Below are positions 54,901-63,017 of a DNA stretch of 64,000 bases, piece by piece. The translations under genes were made by a program, and so were the position numbers. Numbering within the stretch: the first letter of the stretch is position 1; each line of letters starts with the position of its first letter. The notes under the pieces are model-generated. The model did no database searches, was not told the origin of the DNA, and saw only the letters and a program-made list of their open reading frames with translations. Source of the DNA: an uncultured Saprospiraceae bacterium (GTDB lineage: Bacteria; Bacteroidota; Bacteroidia; Chitinophagales; Saprospiraceae); NCBI GenBank assembly GCA_937929835.1, contig CALFUU010000170.1, positions 1 to 64,000 of the forward strand, written 5' to 3'.

Positions 54901-56513
54901 CAGATTTGGTTGAGCTCAGAAATAGCATAGGTATGACAGCAGGAGATAATTATGCGTACTTGATCACCAATGAGGCGGATATCCTTCAGGTTGTTGTCTT
55001 TGATAATTTCTTCAACTTTGAAGGCTCTACCTTAGAGACCCAACGTGTCTATGGTGTCCACTTTGATGGATCGTTACTGCCCGCAATCGGCCAGAGCAGA
55101 AGAGCTACGACAGCGACGGGTTGTATCGCACACTCTGAAGACAATAGATTTCTCACGGTGACTAAAGGGAGCTGCATCATCCCATTTTCTTGTGAGCCTA
55201 GTCAGACGTCGACGTCTATAGGATCTACTATTTCAGTATGTACAACAGATGGACAGCAAGACGTCGTAGAAGTGAACAATACCTTAGGCGTCGTTGATCC
55301 TGCACATTATGCGTACTTGCTGACAGATGCAAGTGACATTCTACAAGCCGTCACTACAGAATCAAGCATCAATGTCGAAGGCATAAATCTAGATGAGATA
55401 AGAATATATGGTATTCATTTCGATGGAACACTCATTCCAGCAGTCGGTCAAAATAGATTGGCTACGACTGCCTCAGGGTGTCACGAGCATTCAAGTGCTT
55501 CTTCGTTTGTTACCATTATAAATGATGCTTGTGCTGCACCATTCGAATGTAGAGAATCCTTGACAGCCACAACTGACTGGGCTGTGACTATTGATATCTG
55601 TCCGAGTGATGGTACACGTGATATGATTCCATTGAGAAATAATCTTTTCGTAGAACCAGGAGAACATTATGCATATCTTATTACAGATACTTTAGATGTT
55701 TTACAGGAGGTAACTCTTGATTCTCTATATAATTTTGAGGGAAGTTCTGATGCACCGCAACGTGTGTATGGGGTACACTTTGATGGTGTTCTAGAGCCGA
55801 TGGTTGGTGCCCATAGATTGGAGACGACTGCAACAGGATGCTTCACACATTCTGGCTCCAATATTTTCTTGACAGTTACCAAGAATGCTTGTGCTTCTAC
55901 CTTCGAATGTGTAGAAACGCTAACAGCGACAACAGCTTGGGTGACCAGTGTTGATGTATGTGCTGGCGATGGACAAGATGATTTTGTTGTCCTGAAGAAT
56001 AATGTCAATCAAGAAGCTGGGGAGCATTATGCTTACTTAGTGACGGATGCCCTTGAGGTCTTACAAGAGATAGTCTATGATACGTTATATAATTTTGAAG
56101 CGAGTGGAATAGAAGAGCAAAGAGTATACGGAATCAGTTTTGCAGGCGATATTATCCCGGCGATAGGAGAACACCGTAGAAATACGGTAGCAACAGATTG
56201 CTATATCCACTCTGGTGACAATTTATTTATAACCATCAATAAATCGGAGGCGTGTGCACAGACAGCGACTGTTGACCTAGATGCTGCCGATGACATTAGT
56301 ATCTATCCTAATCCGAGTAGTGGTGCAATCAATGTCAATTATGAGGAGAGCGAAATCCAGTTTGACATCATCAATATATATGATGTCTCTGGGATGAAGA
56401 CTCAGACGGTTAGGGCAGACTCAAGAGCTATTGACATAGAGACACCAGGTATATATTTTTTACAGTTTTCTAATGAAGAGGCGACAACGGTAAAGAGGGT
56501 AATAATTCAATAA
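51903..56513 (+). CDS. DM13-domain protein with eleven tandem repeats and T9SS sorting domain
   Basis: 1536 residues from the ATG at 51903, which puts the signal peptide (MKFCTQILFFSLLSLIGVAQ) at the N-terminus; an ATG at 51858 would place 15 hydrophilic residues before it. Residues ~30-135 match the DM13 domain (GPDVRIILNS, DFIVFFCVAFNQLW with its conserved Cys), proposed elsewhere to act in redox or electron transfer. Residues ~140-1450 are eleven repeats of about 119 residues, each with ICPSDG-, YAYLITD-, QRVYGVH- and TTA.GC.EHS-type blocks. The tail (~1460-1536, ISIYPNPSSG) is a T9SS type A sorting domain. No enzyme is evident. Confidence 0.92.
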   Translation: MKFCTQILFFSLLSLIGVAQSVDLQREAELMPELYSISGDAFLEELSNGDLQLRLSSNFTTPAGPDVRIILNSSVSGSGGVEIVNLSSIGHFNGELTVPVPSSVDIEDYDFIVFFCVAFNQLWASGEFGDTIILGGGGPTCEVSEVENASGSNVVDICPSDNNSDVIEFENSLNISAGSEYAYLITDANQILQEVVLDDEYDFEGSSTSTQRVYGIHYAGILNSAIGSNRMNTTATDCFEHSNNSDFITITKNACFECEESDVLNDNGPNTIDICPSDNIDDIIEFDNTLNVDDEDEYVYLITDENEILQEVIFDDNYNFEGTSSDEQRVYGMHYEGTISEAIGSHRLATTASGCEEHSSDNVFITITKNACIPAFVCMTSGTSALGGTNLIDVCPNDGSSDIVSLDNTLNLTPGANYAYLITDANEILQEVVFTTAYNFEGSTLDEQRVYGVHYDGILVPAVGSHRVMTTASGCAEHSSASTFLTVTKNACIPAFVCQSSSTSTIGGVSTFDICPNDGSSDILSLTNSINVAPGVNYAYLITDANEILQEVVFTTAYNFEGSTLEEQRVYGVHYDGILIPAVGSVRTMTTASGCVEHSSSTAFVTVTKNACVPAFVCDSSQTSTTGNVTQVNICPSDGNSDIISFQNSLNTAAGVNYAYLITDANQILQEVVTGSSFNFEGTSNATQRVYGVHFDGNLIPQIGQNRMMTTATECHMHSSATSFLSIIKDACPPVFNCLASTVASTAGSALAICAGDGTSDLVTFTNNIGAPAGQNYVYLLTNTNDILLEVISSGSYDFEQATEGQLRVYGVHFSGNLQPQIGLNRLATSSTECFSHSSANQFVTVTTTDCAVPFECVISTVGVSGQGSTLDICPADGVDDVVTFVNNLSLAPGENYVYLLTDENEILQEVVSSSSYNFEGSSSSQQRVYGLHYSGQLDIRVGAPRRMTTSSDCFAHSSPTQFVTITKNACPPPFECITSFTATTNWESSTDLCPSDGQADLVELRNSIGMTAGDNYAYLITNEADILQVVVFDNFFNFEGSTLETQRVYGVHFDGSLLPAIGQSRRATTATGCIAHSEDNRFLTVTKGSCIIPFSCEPSQTSTSIGSTISVCTTDGQQDVVEVNNTLGVVDPAHYAYLLTDASDILQAVTTESSINVEGINLDEIRIYGIHFDGTLIPAVGQNRLATTASGCHEHSSASSFVTIINDACAAPFECRESLTATTDWAVTIDICPSDGTRDMIPLRNNLFVEPGEHYAYLITDTLDVLQEVTLDSLYNFEGSSDAPQRVYGVHFDGVLEPMVGAHRLETTATGCFTHSGSNIFLTVTKNACASTFECVETLTATTAWVTSVDVCAGDGQDDFVVLKNNVNQEAGEHYAYLVTDALEVLQEIVYDTLYNFEASGIEEQRVYGISFAGDIIPAIGEHRRNTVATDCYIHSGDNLFITINKSEACAQTATVDLDAADDISIYPNPSSGAINVNYEESEIQFDIINIYDVSGMKTQTVRADSRAIDIETPGIYFLQFSNEEATTVKRVIIQ
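52323..56254 (+). repeat. Eleven tandem ~357-bp coding repeats
   Basis: The repeats encode about 119 residues each with invariant Cys positions. Copies 3 and 4 (starting near 53030 and 53385) share long near-identical DNA blocks around LQEVVFTTAYNFEGSTL and QRVYGVHYDGIL, while outer copies have diverged. This is the mark of recent duplication or gene conversion in the middle of an old array. Confidence 0.9.
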
Positions 56514-56565
56514 GAGTAAGTTGGTTAGTTTTAGATAATTATATCCACGTATAATTAATTGGATG

Positions 56566-56593
56566 GCCCCTTCTAACGAGAAGGGGCTGTTTT
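56566..56593 (+). terminator. Rho-independent terminator after the repeat protein
   Basis: A perfect 9-base stem GCCCCTTCT/AGAAGGGGC with an AACG loop, followed by TGTTTTGTTT. Confidence 0.85.
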
Positions 56594-56727
56594 GTTTAAT
56601 GAAGTCACTAACATCTGTGTGTAACCTCATAAAATGAAAAATCAAAGTATTTTACTTAATAGATACCCAATATCAAAGTAGATAAGGAAATGCAAAATGT
56701 TTATTGCTAGACTTCTTCTTTTGTCTA

Positions 56728-57012
56728 TCATAGTATCGATTTCATTAAGAAATATAAATCTACTATTCCACTGTCAAGTCTTTTTTTACCCTCTTTTGCA
56801 TTACGATAGGACATAACATTTTTATACCCAAACATTCGGGCAATGTCCTCATCTTTCAGTCCAAGTACTTTCTTTACCACCTTAATATCCAAATGCTCAA
56901 TTGTTTTATCCAACGGAGTATCTAAATCAGATTTCGATTCTAAATTATTTGGATGGTTTTTGAGATTGTTTTTTCGCTGCGTTCCTATTGTAGTTAAGTC
57001 TTTTTTTGGCAT
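56728..57012 (-). CDS. Small hypothetical protein, possible DNA-binding
   Basis: 94 residues, ATG start. Basic N-terminus, then a helical segment (VVKKVLGLKDEDIARMFGYK) that could form a helix-turn-helix-like unit, and a C-terminal helix. TAACTTTA upstream is one base off the -7 consensus. No family recognised. It is divergent from the DUF433/PIN-like pair and might regulate it. Confidence 0.55.
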   Translation of the reverse strand: MPKKDLTTIGTQRKNNLKNHPNNLESKSDLDTPLDKTIEHLDIKVVKKVLGLKDEDIARMFGYKNVMSYRNAKEGKKRLDSGIVDLYFLMKSIL

Positions 57013-57181
57013 TAGCTAAAGTTACGTAGAGCCTTGACCCCAGCAGTCAAGTTTCTATTTGTTATATCTGAAGACGCTTCGTTAATCTATGTCTTTATGA
57101 CCTAGCGCACACCCAAAAATAAGACATATCTTATGTTTGTGCAAGTTTAGAAAGTATTTATTATCTTAATAAATGTTTTAG

Positions 57182-57210
57182 TAGCGTTTTACGCTAAACA
57201 CTATAAACGC
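57182..57210. promoter_or_regulatory. Nested inverted repeats upstream of the toxin-antitoxin pair
   Basis: TAGCGT/ACGCTA (57182-57196) is a perfect inverted repeat, and GCGTTT (57184-57189) also pairs with AAACGC (57205-57210). They lie between a TATGTTTG promoter element (57132-57139) and the antitoxin start, as expected for an autoregulatory operator. Binding is inferred. Confidence 0.45.
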
Positions 57211-57256
57211 ATTATTGTAATTGTTTGCTTACATCAACGTTATACTTCATAATACA

Positions 57257-57916
57257 GTGGCTACATCATTTGAAGAATTAAGAATAGGAGAAGGCATATA
57301 TACCTCTAGGGATATTGCTACCATCCTTAATTTGCCTATAAAAAAGGTTTCTTACTGGTTGTCAAAATACGTTCGAGAAAAATTTCCTCAAATCACTGGT
57401 TATGTTTACAACTTCGAACAGGAGAAGGGTATATATGTCAACTTTAAGTCTCTTTTACAGATTTATGTTTTAAGTGAATTGAGATCACGTGGGCATACTA
57501 ACAAAGAAATTCTGAAGATATACTCTGCTATTTCTGATAAGTACAATACAAATTACCCTTTTGCAAAAAAAAACATATACTCTGTCGGATCAGAATTACT
57601 GATGGAGGAAAATGGGGAATTAGTTGACGCAAACTTTCAAATATCTTTAAAAGAAATTCTTTCTGAATACATTCACAAAATTGAGTTTGATCGAGAAGGA
57701 AATGCTGTTAGATTTTTTCCTTTAGGTAAGGATAAATCGATTGTCGTTGACCCTAAAGTACAATTTGGCTCTCCAGTTATTAAAGGCACAAGGGTTAATG
57801 CTGATATTATTTTTGAGCTTTATGAGAATGGAGAGGATGTTTTATCCATTGCTAGGATGTATGAAATATCTACAGAAAGTGTACAAGATGCTATTGATTT
57901 CTCAATGGCAGCATAA
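57257..57916 (+). CDS. DUF433 family antitoxin with N-terminal MerR-like helix-turn-helix
   Basis: 219 residues from the GTG at 57257, chosen because sequence before it (from a TTG at 57221) looks non-coding. Residues ~12-40 (SRDIATILNLPIKKVSYWL) form a MerR/Xre-like DNA-binding helix-turn-helix. The C-terminal ~60 residues are a DUF433 domain (FGSPVIKGTRVNADIIFELYENG). Usual DUF433 antitoxins are about 75-110 residues, so this is an extended form. The stop overlaps the start of the toxin gene (TAATG), the typical antitoxin-first arrangement. Confidence 0.82.
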   Translation: MATSFEELRIGEGIYTSRDIATILNLPIKKVSYWLSKYVREKFPQITGYVYNFEQEKGIYVNFKSLLQIYVLSELRSRGHTNKEILKIYSAISDKYNTNYPFAKKNIYSVGSELLMEENGELVDANFQISLKEILSEYIHKIEFDREGNAVRFFPLGKDKSIVVDPKVQFGSPVIKGTRVNADIIFELYENGEDVLSIARMYEISTESVQDAIDFSMAA

Positions 57917-58311
57917 TGGTTGAATATTTATTCGATGAAAACCTATCTCCTTCATTCGCAAGGGCATTAAACGAAATAGAAAAATCGAGAGGACAATACG
58001 CCGTTTTACCAACTAAAGATATTTTGGGAACTGGAGTTTCTGACGCTGCGATAGTTCAATACGCAGTATCGCAAGGGCATCAATGTGTGATATGTACTAA
58101 CGATCGAGATTTTAAGAAGAGGCAACTGTTACCGTTAATTATGAGTTCAAGTAATGTGGGTTTGTTTGTTTTTCAATATCCAAAGGGCAGGAATTATTGG
58201 GTTGAATTTTCATTCTTGATGAAAAAATGGATTAACCTTAGAAATATAGTTAATACTGATTCGCCACCTTTTGCATATTGGGTATCTGCACGGAAAATCT
58301 TCAAAATATAA
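57916..58311 (+). CDS. DUF5615 PIN-like toxin
   Basis: 131 residues. FDENLSPSFARAL at the N-terminus and CTNDRDF in the middle are the acidic PIN-like nuclease motifs of the DUF5615/Mut7-C group, RNases paired with DUF433 antitoxins. Translation is coupled to the antitoxin by a one-base overlap. Activity is inferred from family and pairing. Confidence 0.82.
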   Translation: MVEYLFDENLSPSFARALNEIEKSRGQYAVLPTKDILGTGVSDAAIVQYAVSQGHQCVICTNDRDFKKRQLLPLIMSSSNVGLFVFQYPKGRNYWVEFSFLMKKWINLRNIVNTDSPPFAYWVSARKIFKI

Positions 58312-58319
58312 TTTTTGGT

Positions 58320-58339
58320 ATACACTTGTATTAGTGTAC
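58320..58339. repeat. Perfect inverted repeat after the toxin gene
   Basis: TACACT/AGTGTA around TGTATT, 9 bases after the toxin stop, followed by CTTTTAAT. It may be a weak terminator for the pair or an operator of the DUF302 gene 20 bases downstream. Confidence 0.4.
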
Positions 58340-58358
58340 TTTTAATAAAAAGTAAAAT

Positions 58359-58763
58359 ATGGAAAGTGGCCTAGTGACAAAACAAAGTTCATTTGATTTT
58401 GAGGAAACCTACAGTAGACTCAGAACTATTATTGATAACAATCCCAATTTGAAAATAATACTTGAGTTGGATCACTGTAAGAATGCTGGGTCAGTAGATT
58501 TGACGCTGCGGCCGACAAAGATTATTATGTTTGGTAATCCTAAGCTCGGCACGCCACTGATGAATTCCAGTGCCACAGCAAGCCTAGATCTACCTCAGAA
58601 AATTGTCGTGTTCACAGATGAGAAAGGCCTAACCCATCTTACCTATAATGACCCTAACTATCTGATGAGCAGACATAACATAGAAGGGCAAGAGGCCGTA
58701 CTCCAAAAAGTATCTGGGGCACTCAATAAGATCACCAATGCAGCAATCAGCAATGGGGAGTAA
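58359..58763 (+). CDS. DUF302 family protein
   Basis: 134 residues. The DUF302 core is visible: SSFDFEETYSRLRTIIDNN, then IIMFGNPKLGTPLM and KIVVFTDEKGLTHLTYNDP. The fold is a small alpha/beta domain of unknown function found as single-domain proteins in many bacteria. No signal peptide. A terminator shared with the convergent lpdA follows. Confidence 0.93.
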   Translation: MESGLVTKQSSFDFEETYSRLRTIIDNNPNLKIILELDHCKNAGSVDLTLRPTKIIMFGNPKLGTPLMNSSATASLDLPQKIVVFTDEKGLTHLTYNDPNYLMSRHNIEGQEAVLQKVSGALNKITNAAISNGE

Positions 58764-58769
58764 ATAAAA

Positions 58770-58797
58770 AAAGTGCCGAGCGATGGCTCAGCACTTT
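58770..58797. terminator. Bidirectional terminator between the DUF302 gene and lpdA
   Basis: AAAGTGC-C-GAGC pairs with GCTC-A-GCACTTT around GATG, with one mismatch. An A-run on the left and T-run on the right allow termination from both sides. Confidence 0.8.
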
Positions 58798-58827
58798 CGA
58801 TGTATAGTAGTTTATATTCTTTATAGC

Positions 58828-60228
58828 CTAGATATGCAGGTACCTACCACCCGTCGCTCCTAGAGCAGCCTCTTTTACAGCTTCTGTGTAGGTAGGATGC
58901 GGATGTGATATTCTGGCCATATCTTCTGCACTTGCTCTGAATTCCATCAGCGCTACAGCTTCCATTATGACGTCGGCAACTCTCGCTCCACACATATGCA
59001 CGCCTAATATTTCATCGGTCTCTTTATCAGAGATAACTTTTACAAGACCTGCTATATCCATACTGGCTCTCGCTCGGCCTAGTGCCTTCATAGGGAATTT
59101 ACCCACATTGTATGCAATACCCGCTTCTTTGAGTTGCTCTTCTGTCTTACCGACAGCGGCAAGTTCTGGCCAGGTATAGACGACTCCAGGTATCAAGTTG
59201 TAATCAATATGTGGTTTTTGTCCTGTCATGTATTCTGCTACGAGTATGCCTTCCTCTTCAGCTTTGTGCGCCAGCATCGTGCCTTTGATAACGTCACCAA
59301 TGGCAAAGATGCCTTTGGCAGAAGTTTCTAGGTGCTCGTCGACATTGATGCGACCTCTGTCATCAGTAGTGACACCGATACTCTCTAGACCAAGGTTGTC
59401 TGTATAGGGTTTTCTACCCGTGGCGATGAGACAGTAATCTGCTTTTATTTCCAGTATGTCCTCAGTGTCTCTTTTCTTATACTTGACGGTTGCAGATTTT
59501 GCTGTGCCTTTAACTTCAGTTACGGCGTGGCCTGTATGAAATTTGACACCTAGTTTTTTTAGAGTCTTTTGTAATTCTCTAGCAATATCCTTATCCATCC
59601 CTGCGAGGATTCTCTTTTGATATTCTATGAATTCTACTTCAGTGCCCAGTCGTGCATATACTGAGCCGAGCTCTAAGCCAATTACACCAGCACCGATGAT
59701 CACCATTTTCTTTGGCAGGGTCTCTATGTTGAGTGCTTCAGTAGAGGTGATGACTCTCTTCTTATCATAATTAAAGGACTCAGGCGCAACTGGCTTTGAT
59801 CCTGTCGCTATTATCGCTTTGTCGAATTCTATTTCTTTTGTTTCTTTTTCTGACTTGACGGATAGCTTGTTGGCAGAGACAAAAGTCCCATGACCGTGTA
59901 TCACATCTATCTTATTTTTCTTCATCAGATAGCTTACGCCTCCACAAGTCTGCTCCACGACTGCATTTTTTCTAGCAATCATTTGCTTGAGGTCAGCTTT
60001 TACACTAGACACCTTTATACCGTGCTCCGCAAAAGTGTGGGTAGCATTATGGTAGTGTTCTGAGCTATCTAGTAATGCCTTAGATGGGATGCATCCTACG
60101 TTAAGGCAAGTGCCTCCGAGCGTGCTGTATCTTTCTACTATGGCAGTGTTCATTCCTAATTGGGCACATCGTATGGCAGCTACATATCCGCCTGGGCCTG
60201 AGCCGATGATGACGACATCATATTTCAT
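58828..60228 (-). CDS. lpdA: Dihydrolipoyl dehydrogenase (E3)
   Basis: 466 residues. FAD-binding GSGPGGYVAAIR at the start, redox disulfide in GGTCLNVGCIPSK, NAD-binding GAGVIGLELGSVY, and the C-terminal His-Glu pair in HPHPTYTE. It regenerates oxidised lipoamide for pyruvate, 2-oxoglutarate and branched-chain dehydrogenase complexes. No E1 or E2 gene is adjacent. It lies 21 bases after the PSP1 gene. Confidence 0.97.
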   Translation of the reverse strand: MKYDVVIIGSGPGGYVAAIRCAQLGMNTAIVERYSTLGGTCLNVGCIPSKALLDSSEHYHNATHTFAEHGIKVSSVKADLKQMIARKNAVVEQTCGGVSYLMKKNKIDVIHGHGTFVSANKLSVKSEKETKEIEFDKAIIATGSKPVAPESFNYDKKRVITSTEALNIETLPKKMVIIGAGVIGLELGSVYARLGTEVEFIEYQKRILAGMDKDIARELQKTLKKLGVKFHTGHAVTEVKGTAKSATVKYKKRDTEDILEIKADYCLIATGRKPYTDNLGLESIGVTTDDRGRINVDEHLETSAKGIFAIGDVIKGTMLAHKAEEEGILVAEYMTGQKPHIDYNLIPGVVYTWPELAAVGKTEEQLKEAGIAYNVGKFPMKALGRARASMDIAGLVKVISDKETDEILGVHMCGARVADVIMEAVALMEFRASAEDMARISHPHPTYTEAVKEAALGATGGRYLHI

Positions 60229-60249
60229 ATCCTACTGTATGTATTAGTT

Positions 60250-61641
60250 CTAATTTGTTTTGTCAGAATCTCCCTTATTGGGTTTGTTAGCGTTATCTGT
60301 ATTAGGTTTTCCTTTGCGCTTATTGTTGCGATTAGGGCGACGCTTCTTATTTCTGTTGTTAGGTTTGCCATCTTTCTTTTCAGCAGATGGTCCTGAGTCT
60401 GGCTTCTTAGTCGCGTCGCGGCTAGCCGATTTCTTATCGTTGTTCCTGCCTTTGTTATCACGACTATCAGATCGTCCTCTAGATTTATTTCGATTACCTT
60501 TTCTGTTGTTTCTACCAGATTTCTTTCTTCTTATTTCTGCAGGTAATTCGATCTCTCCAGTCACATCAGCAAAGTCGTGCTCGATGTTGTCTTCGTTGAT
60601 CTCTTCTTTTTCTGCAGCTTGGTAGACGGCAGCATTGATGTCTTTTATGAGGATACCTTTTTTATTAAGTGCCTGTAATTTTTTGACTTGGTCCTTATCG
60701 ATAGCTAAGAGTGGTCCTCTGATATTATCTTTCGATATTGAGTAGAACATGATGCCTTTAAATATATCCGTCTTGACTAGATTGGCGTAGCCGCCCTCCA
60801 GTTTTAGCGTATCTGCTTTCTTAGGGAAGTCACCGAGTGCATCGAGATAGGTGTCGAGCTCGTAGTTGAGACAACACTTAAGTCGACCACACTGACCTGT
60901 AAGCTTGGTCTGATTGATCGCAAGATTCTGATATCGAGCGGCAGTCGTTGTTACTGTTTCAAAAGTGGATTTCCAAGTAGAGCAACACAGCTCTCTTCCG
61001 CACGTACCCAAGCCACCGATAAGTGATGACTCTTGTCTAGAGCCGATTTGCTTCATCTCTATCTTGACCCGGAACTCCTTGGCGTACATCCTGACCAGTT
61101 CTCGGAAATCTACTCTCCCATTGGCGGTGTAGTAGAAGGTGGCTTTACGCTTGTCGCCTTGATATTCTACATCGCCGATTTTCATATTGAGGTCCAGCGT
61201 TTTTGTGATCGCTCGCGCTCTGATCATCGCCTTCTTCTCCATACTTCTCGCTTCCTCTAGTTTCTCTAGATCACGGAAATTGGCTACTCTGATGACCTTA
61301 TGTAGGACACTGGCTTCCTCTGTTTTCTTCTTTTTCATCTGCAGGCGCACAAGGTCTCCTGAGAGGCCTATTCTACCGACATCATAGCCAGAGGTAGACT
61401 CCACCACCACCATATCACCAGTAATGGCTTTGGAGTGCGGGGGATTGATGTAAAATCCTTTTCGATTACCTTTTTTAAAGGAGACTTCGACAATCTGATA
61501 GGCCAAGGGATCATTGATCTCCAAGGTCGTCAGCCAATCGAAAGTGTTTTTCTTATTGCAAGAGCCACTAGAGCAGTGACCTTTATCTCCACATCCTGTG
61601 GGAGTACCCGTGGCGGATACTGAACACGTAGAACAACCCAT
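60250..61641 (-). CDS. PSP1/RicT-like protein with long basic disordered tail
   Basis: 463 residues. The first 28 residues hold six Cys (MGCSTCSVSATGTPTGCG and following), then a PSP1 domain (~60-300) with RELCCSTWKSTF and KLTGQCGRLKCCLNYE, the cluster-binding Cys set of RicT (YaaT). In Bacillus RicT works with RicA and RicF in RNA processing and development; in Bacteroidota the role is unknown. From about residue 365 the chain is low-complexity, rich in Lys, Arg, Asn, Asp and Gly, and likely disordered and RNA-binding. Confidence 0.88.
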   Translation of the reverse strand: MGCSTCSVSATGTPTGCGDKGHCSSGSCNKKNTFDWLTTLEINDPLAYQIVEVSFKKGNRKGFYINPPHSKAITGDMVVVESTSGYDVGRIGLSGDLVRLQMKKKKTEEASVLHKVIRVANFRDLEKLEEARSMEKKAMIRARAITKTLDLNMKIGDVEYQGDKRKATFYYTANGRVDFRELVRMYAKEFRVKIEMKQIGSRQESSLIGGLGTCGRELCCSTWKSTFETVTTTAARYQNLAINQTKLTGQCGRLKCCLNYELDTYLDALGDFPKKADTLKLEGGYANLVKTDIFKGIMFYSISKDNIRGPLLAIDKDQVKKLQALNKKGILIKDINAAVYQAAEKEEINEDNIEHDFADVTGEIELPAEIRRKKSGRNNRKGNRNKSRGRSDSRDNKGRNNDKKSASRDATKKPDSGPSAEKKDGKPNNRNKKRRPNRNNKRKGKPNTDNANKPNKGDSDKTN

Positions 61642-61758
61642 CTATTCAATATTTATGTTGATTTTCAGCGACTTAGACCTATGTGGTCAGTTACTGAAAA
61701 AGCTTATTAGACAATCACTTACTTAATAAGTGGTTCGAGCCACTAAGTTATTGACTTC

Positions 61759-62901
61759 TTACCTTAATATGCTATTTATTTGGAGGGTTCTGGTCATCAG
61801 CAAGGCTTTTAGGGCCACATTTCTTTTGATTTGCTTGATGCTTAACTCAAATAGGTCACGTATTTGCTCGGTTTTGCTGTGATCGATGATTTTGGTCATT
61901 TCCATCGCTACTTTCTTTTCTGTAGAGGTCAGCCTCAGCTTATCAGGCTCTCCCGTATTGAGATAGAGCAAATACTCTCTGAAATAATGCAGTCCGTATT
62001 CTAGGAAATTGACGATTTCTTGCTTGCCCCTGCCCGCCATATCATTGGTAAAAGCCACCATTTGCTGTGCATTGACCTTGTAGGCGAGCCTCAGCCAATT
62101 GAGCAGTTCCTCAGAATAATTGAGCTCTTGGCGCTGGCCGAGTAGCTGAGCTTTCCTAAGATTGCCACTAGAGAGAAAGGCCAGTTCTTGCCTGTCTTCC
62201 TCAGAAAGGCTATAGGACTCCGCTATAAATTCCAGCATAGCTGCGTCTTCGGTAGGCGGGATACTGATGATCTGGCAGCGTGATCGCAGGGTGTTGAGTA
62301 CGCGGGTGCTGTTGTTGGTGATCATTATGATAATAGTATCATCGGAGGGCTCTTCTATGAGTTTGAGCAGGCGATTGCCTTCTTTTTCTAGGTAGTCGGC
62401 ATACCAGATGATCTGTATCTTATAACGGCCCTCATAGGTCTTGAGGCCTAGGTTTTTAAGGATCTTGCTGCATTCCGTCTTGTTGATATTGGCCTGCTTA
62501 TCCGAGGCATTCAGATGGGTGAGCCAGTCATTGAGGTCACCATAAGGGTGCTCGACAACAAAAGACCTAAATTCTGCCATAAAGTCCTTTGCCGTCGTAT
62601 CCTCCCGCTTGAGCTTGTCTTTTTTGACAACAGGGAAAGCAAGATGGAGGTCAGGATGGATGAGTTGTAGCGTCTTAGAGCAGCTGCCGCAGACACCACA
62701 AGCGCCTGTAGGTTGGCGGTCTTGGCACTGGAGCAAGGCCGAAAATCCCAAGGCTATCTGCAGTTTGCCATAACCCTCACCGCCTGAGAGCAGGATGGCG
62801 TGGGGGACTCTATCCTCTGCGACGATCTTATGGAGATAAGCTTTGACGTCTTCTCTGCCTGGTATATCCTGTAAAAGCATAGGGGCGAAGATAATTAACA
62901 T
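61759..62901 (-). CDS. holB: DNA polymerase III subunit delta' (clamp loader)
   Basis: 380 residues. Domain I has a P-loop-like LSGGEGYGK and the zinc site CGVCGSC with a fourth ligand in IHPDLH. SRC...RSRCQIISIPP is the sensor-like region, with a C-terminal helical collar after residue ~210. The canonical Walker lysine context is kept (GYGK), but delta' need not hydrolyse ATP. Starts at 62901 (AGGAGG only 2 bases upstream) and 62880 are both possible. It is divergent from the queD-like gene. Confidence 0.9.
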   Translation of the reverse strand: MLIIFAPMLLQDIPGREDVKAYLHKIVAEDRVPHAILLSGGEGYGKLQIALGFSALLQCQDRQPTGACGVCGSCSKTLQLIHPDLHLAFPVVKKDKLKREDTTAKDFMAEFRSFVVEHPYGDLNDWLTHLNASDKQANINKTECSKILKNLGLKTYEGRYKIQIIWYADYLEKEGNRLLKLIEEPSDDTIIIMITNNSTRVLNTLRSRCQIISIPPTEDAAMLEFIAESYSLSEEDRQELAFLSSGNLRKAQLLGQRQELNYSEELLNWLRLAYKVNAQQMVAFTNDMAGRGKQEIVNFLEYGLHYFREYLLYLNTGEPDKLRLTSTEKKVAMEMTKIIDHSKTEQIRDLFELSIKQIKRNVALKALLMTRTLQINSILR

Positions 62902-62923
62902 TACCTCCTCTCTATATGTTCTT

Positions 62924-62931
62924 TACTTTTG
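62924..62931 (+). promoter_or_regulatory. -7 element (TACTTTTG) of the queD-like gene
   Basis: TACTTTTG matches TAnnTTTG and predicts a transcript start near 62938, after any upstream ATG at 62916, so the gene should start at 63018. Confidence 0.5.
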
Positions 62932-63017
62932 TGTTGTGGTTTGTTGGCGTAAGTTTTCCATACAGGCCAGCTGCTCTAGCGGGCAGGTTATTATCAATAC
63001 TAAACAGAAAAGAAAAG

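Noticed and set aside
52323-56254. Tandem repeats considered as a CRISPR array
   Set aside because: Unit length of ~357 bp, all open and coding with conserved Cys, so a protein repeat, not repeats and spacers.
62916-63017. Upstream start of the queD-like frame
   Set aside because: Would place the start codon before the TACTTTTG element; family homology begins at the ATG at 63018.
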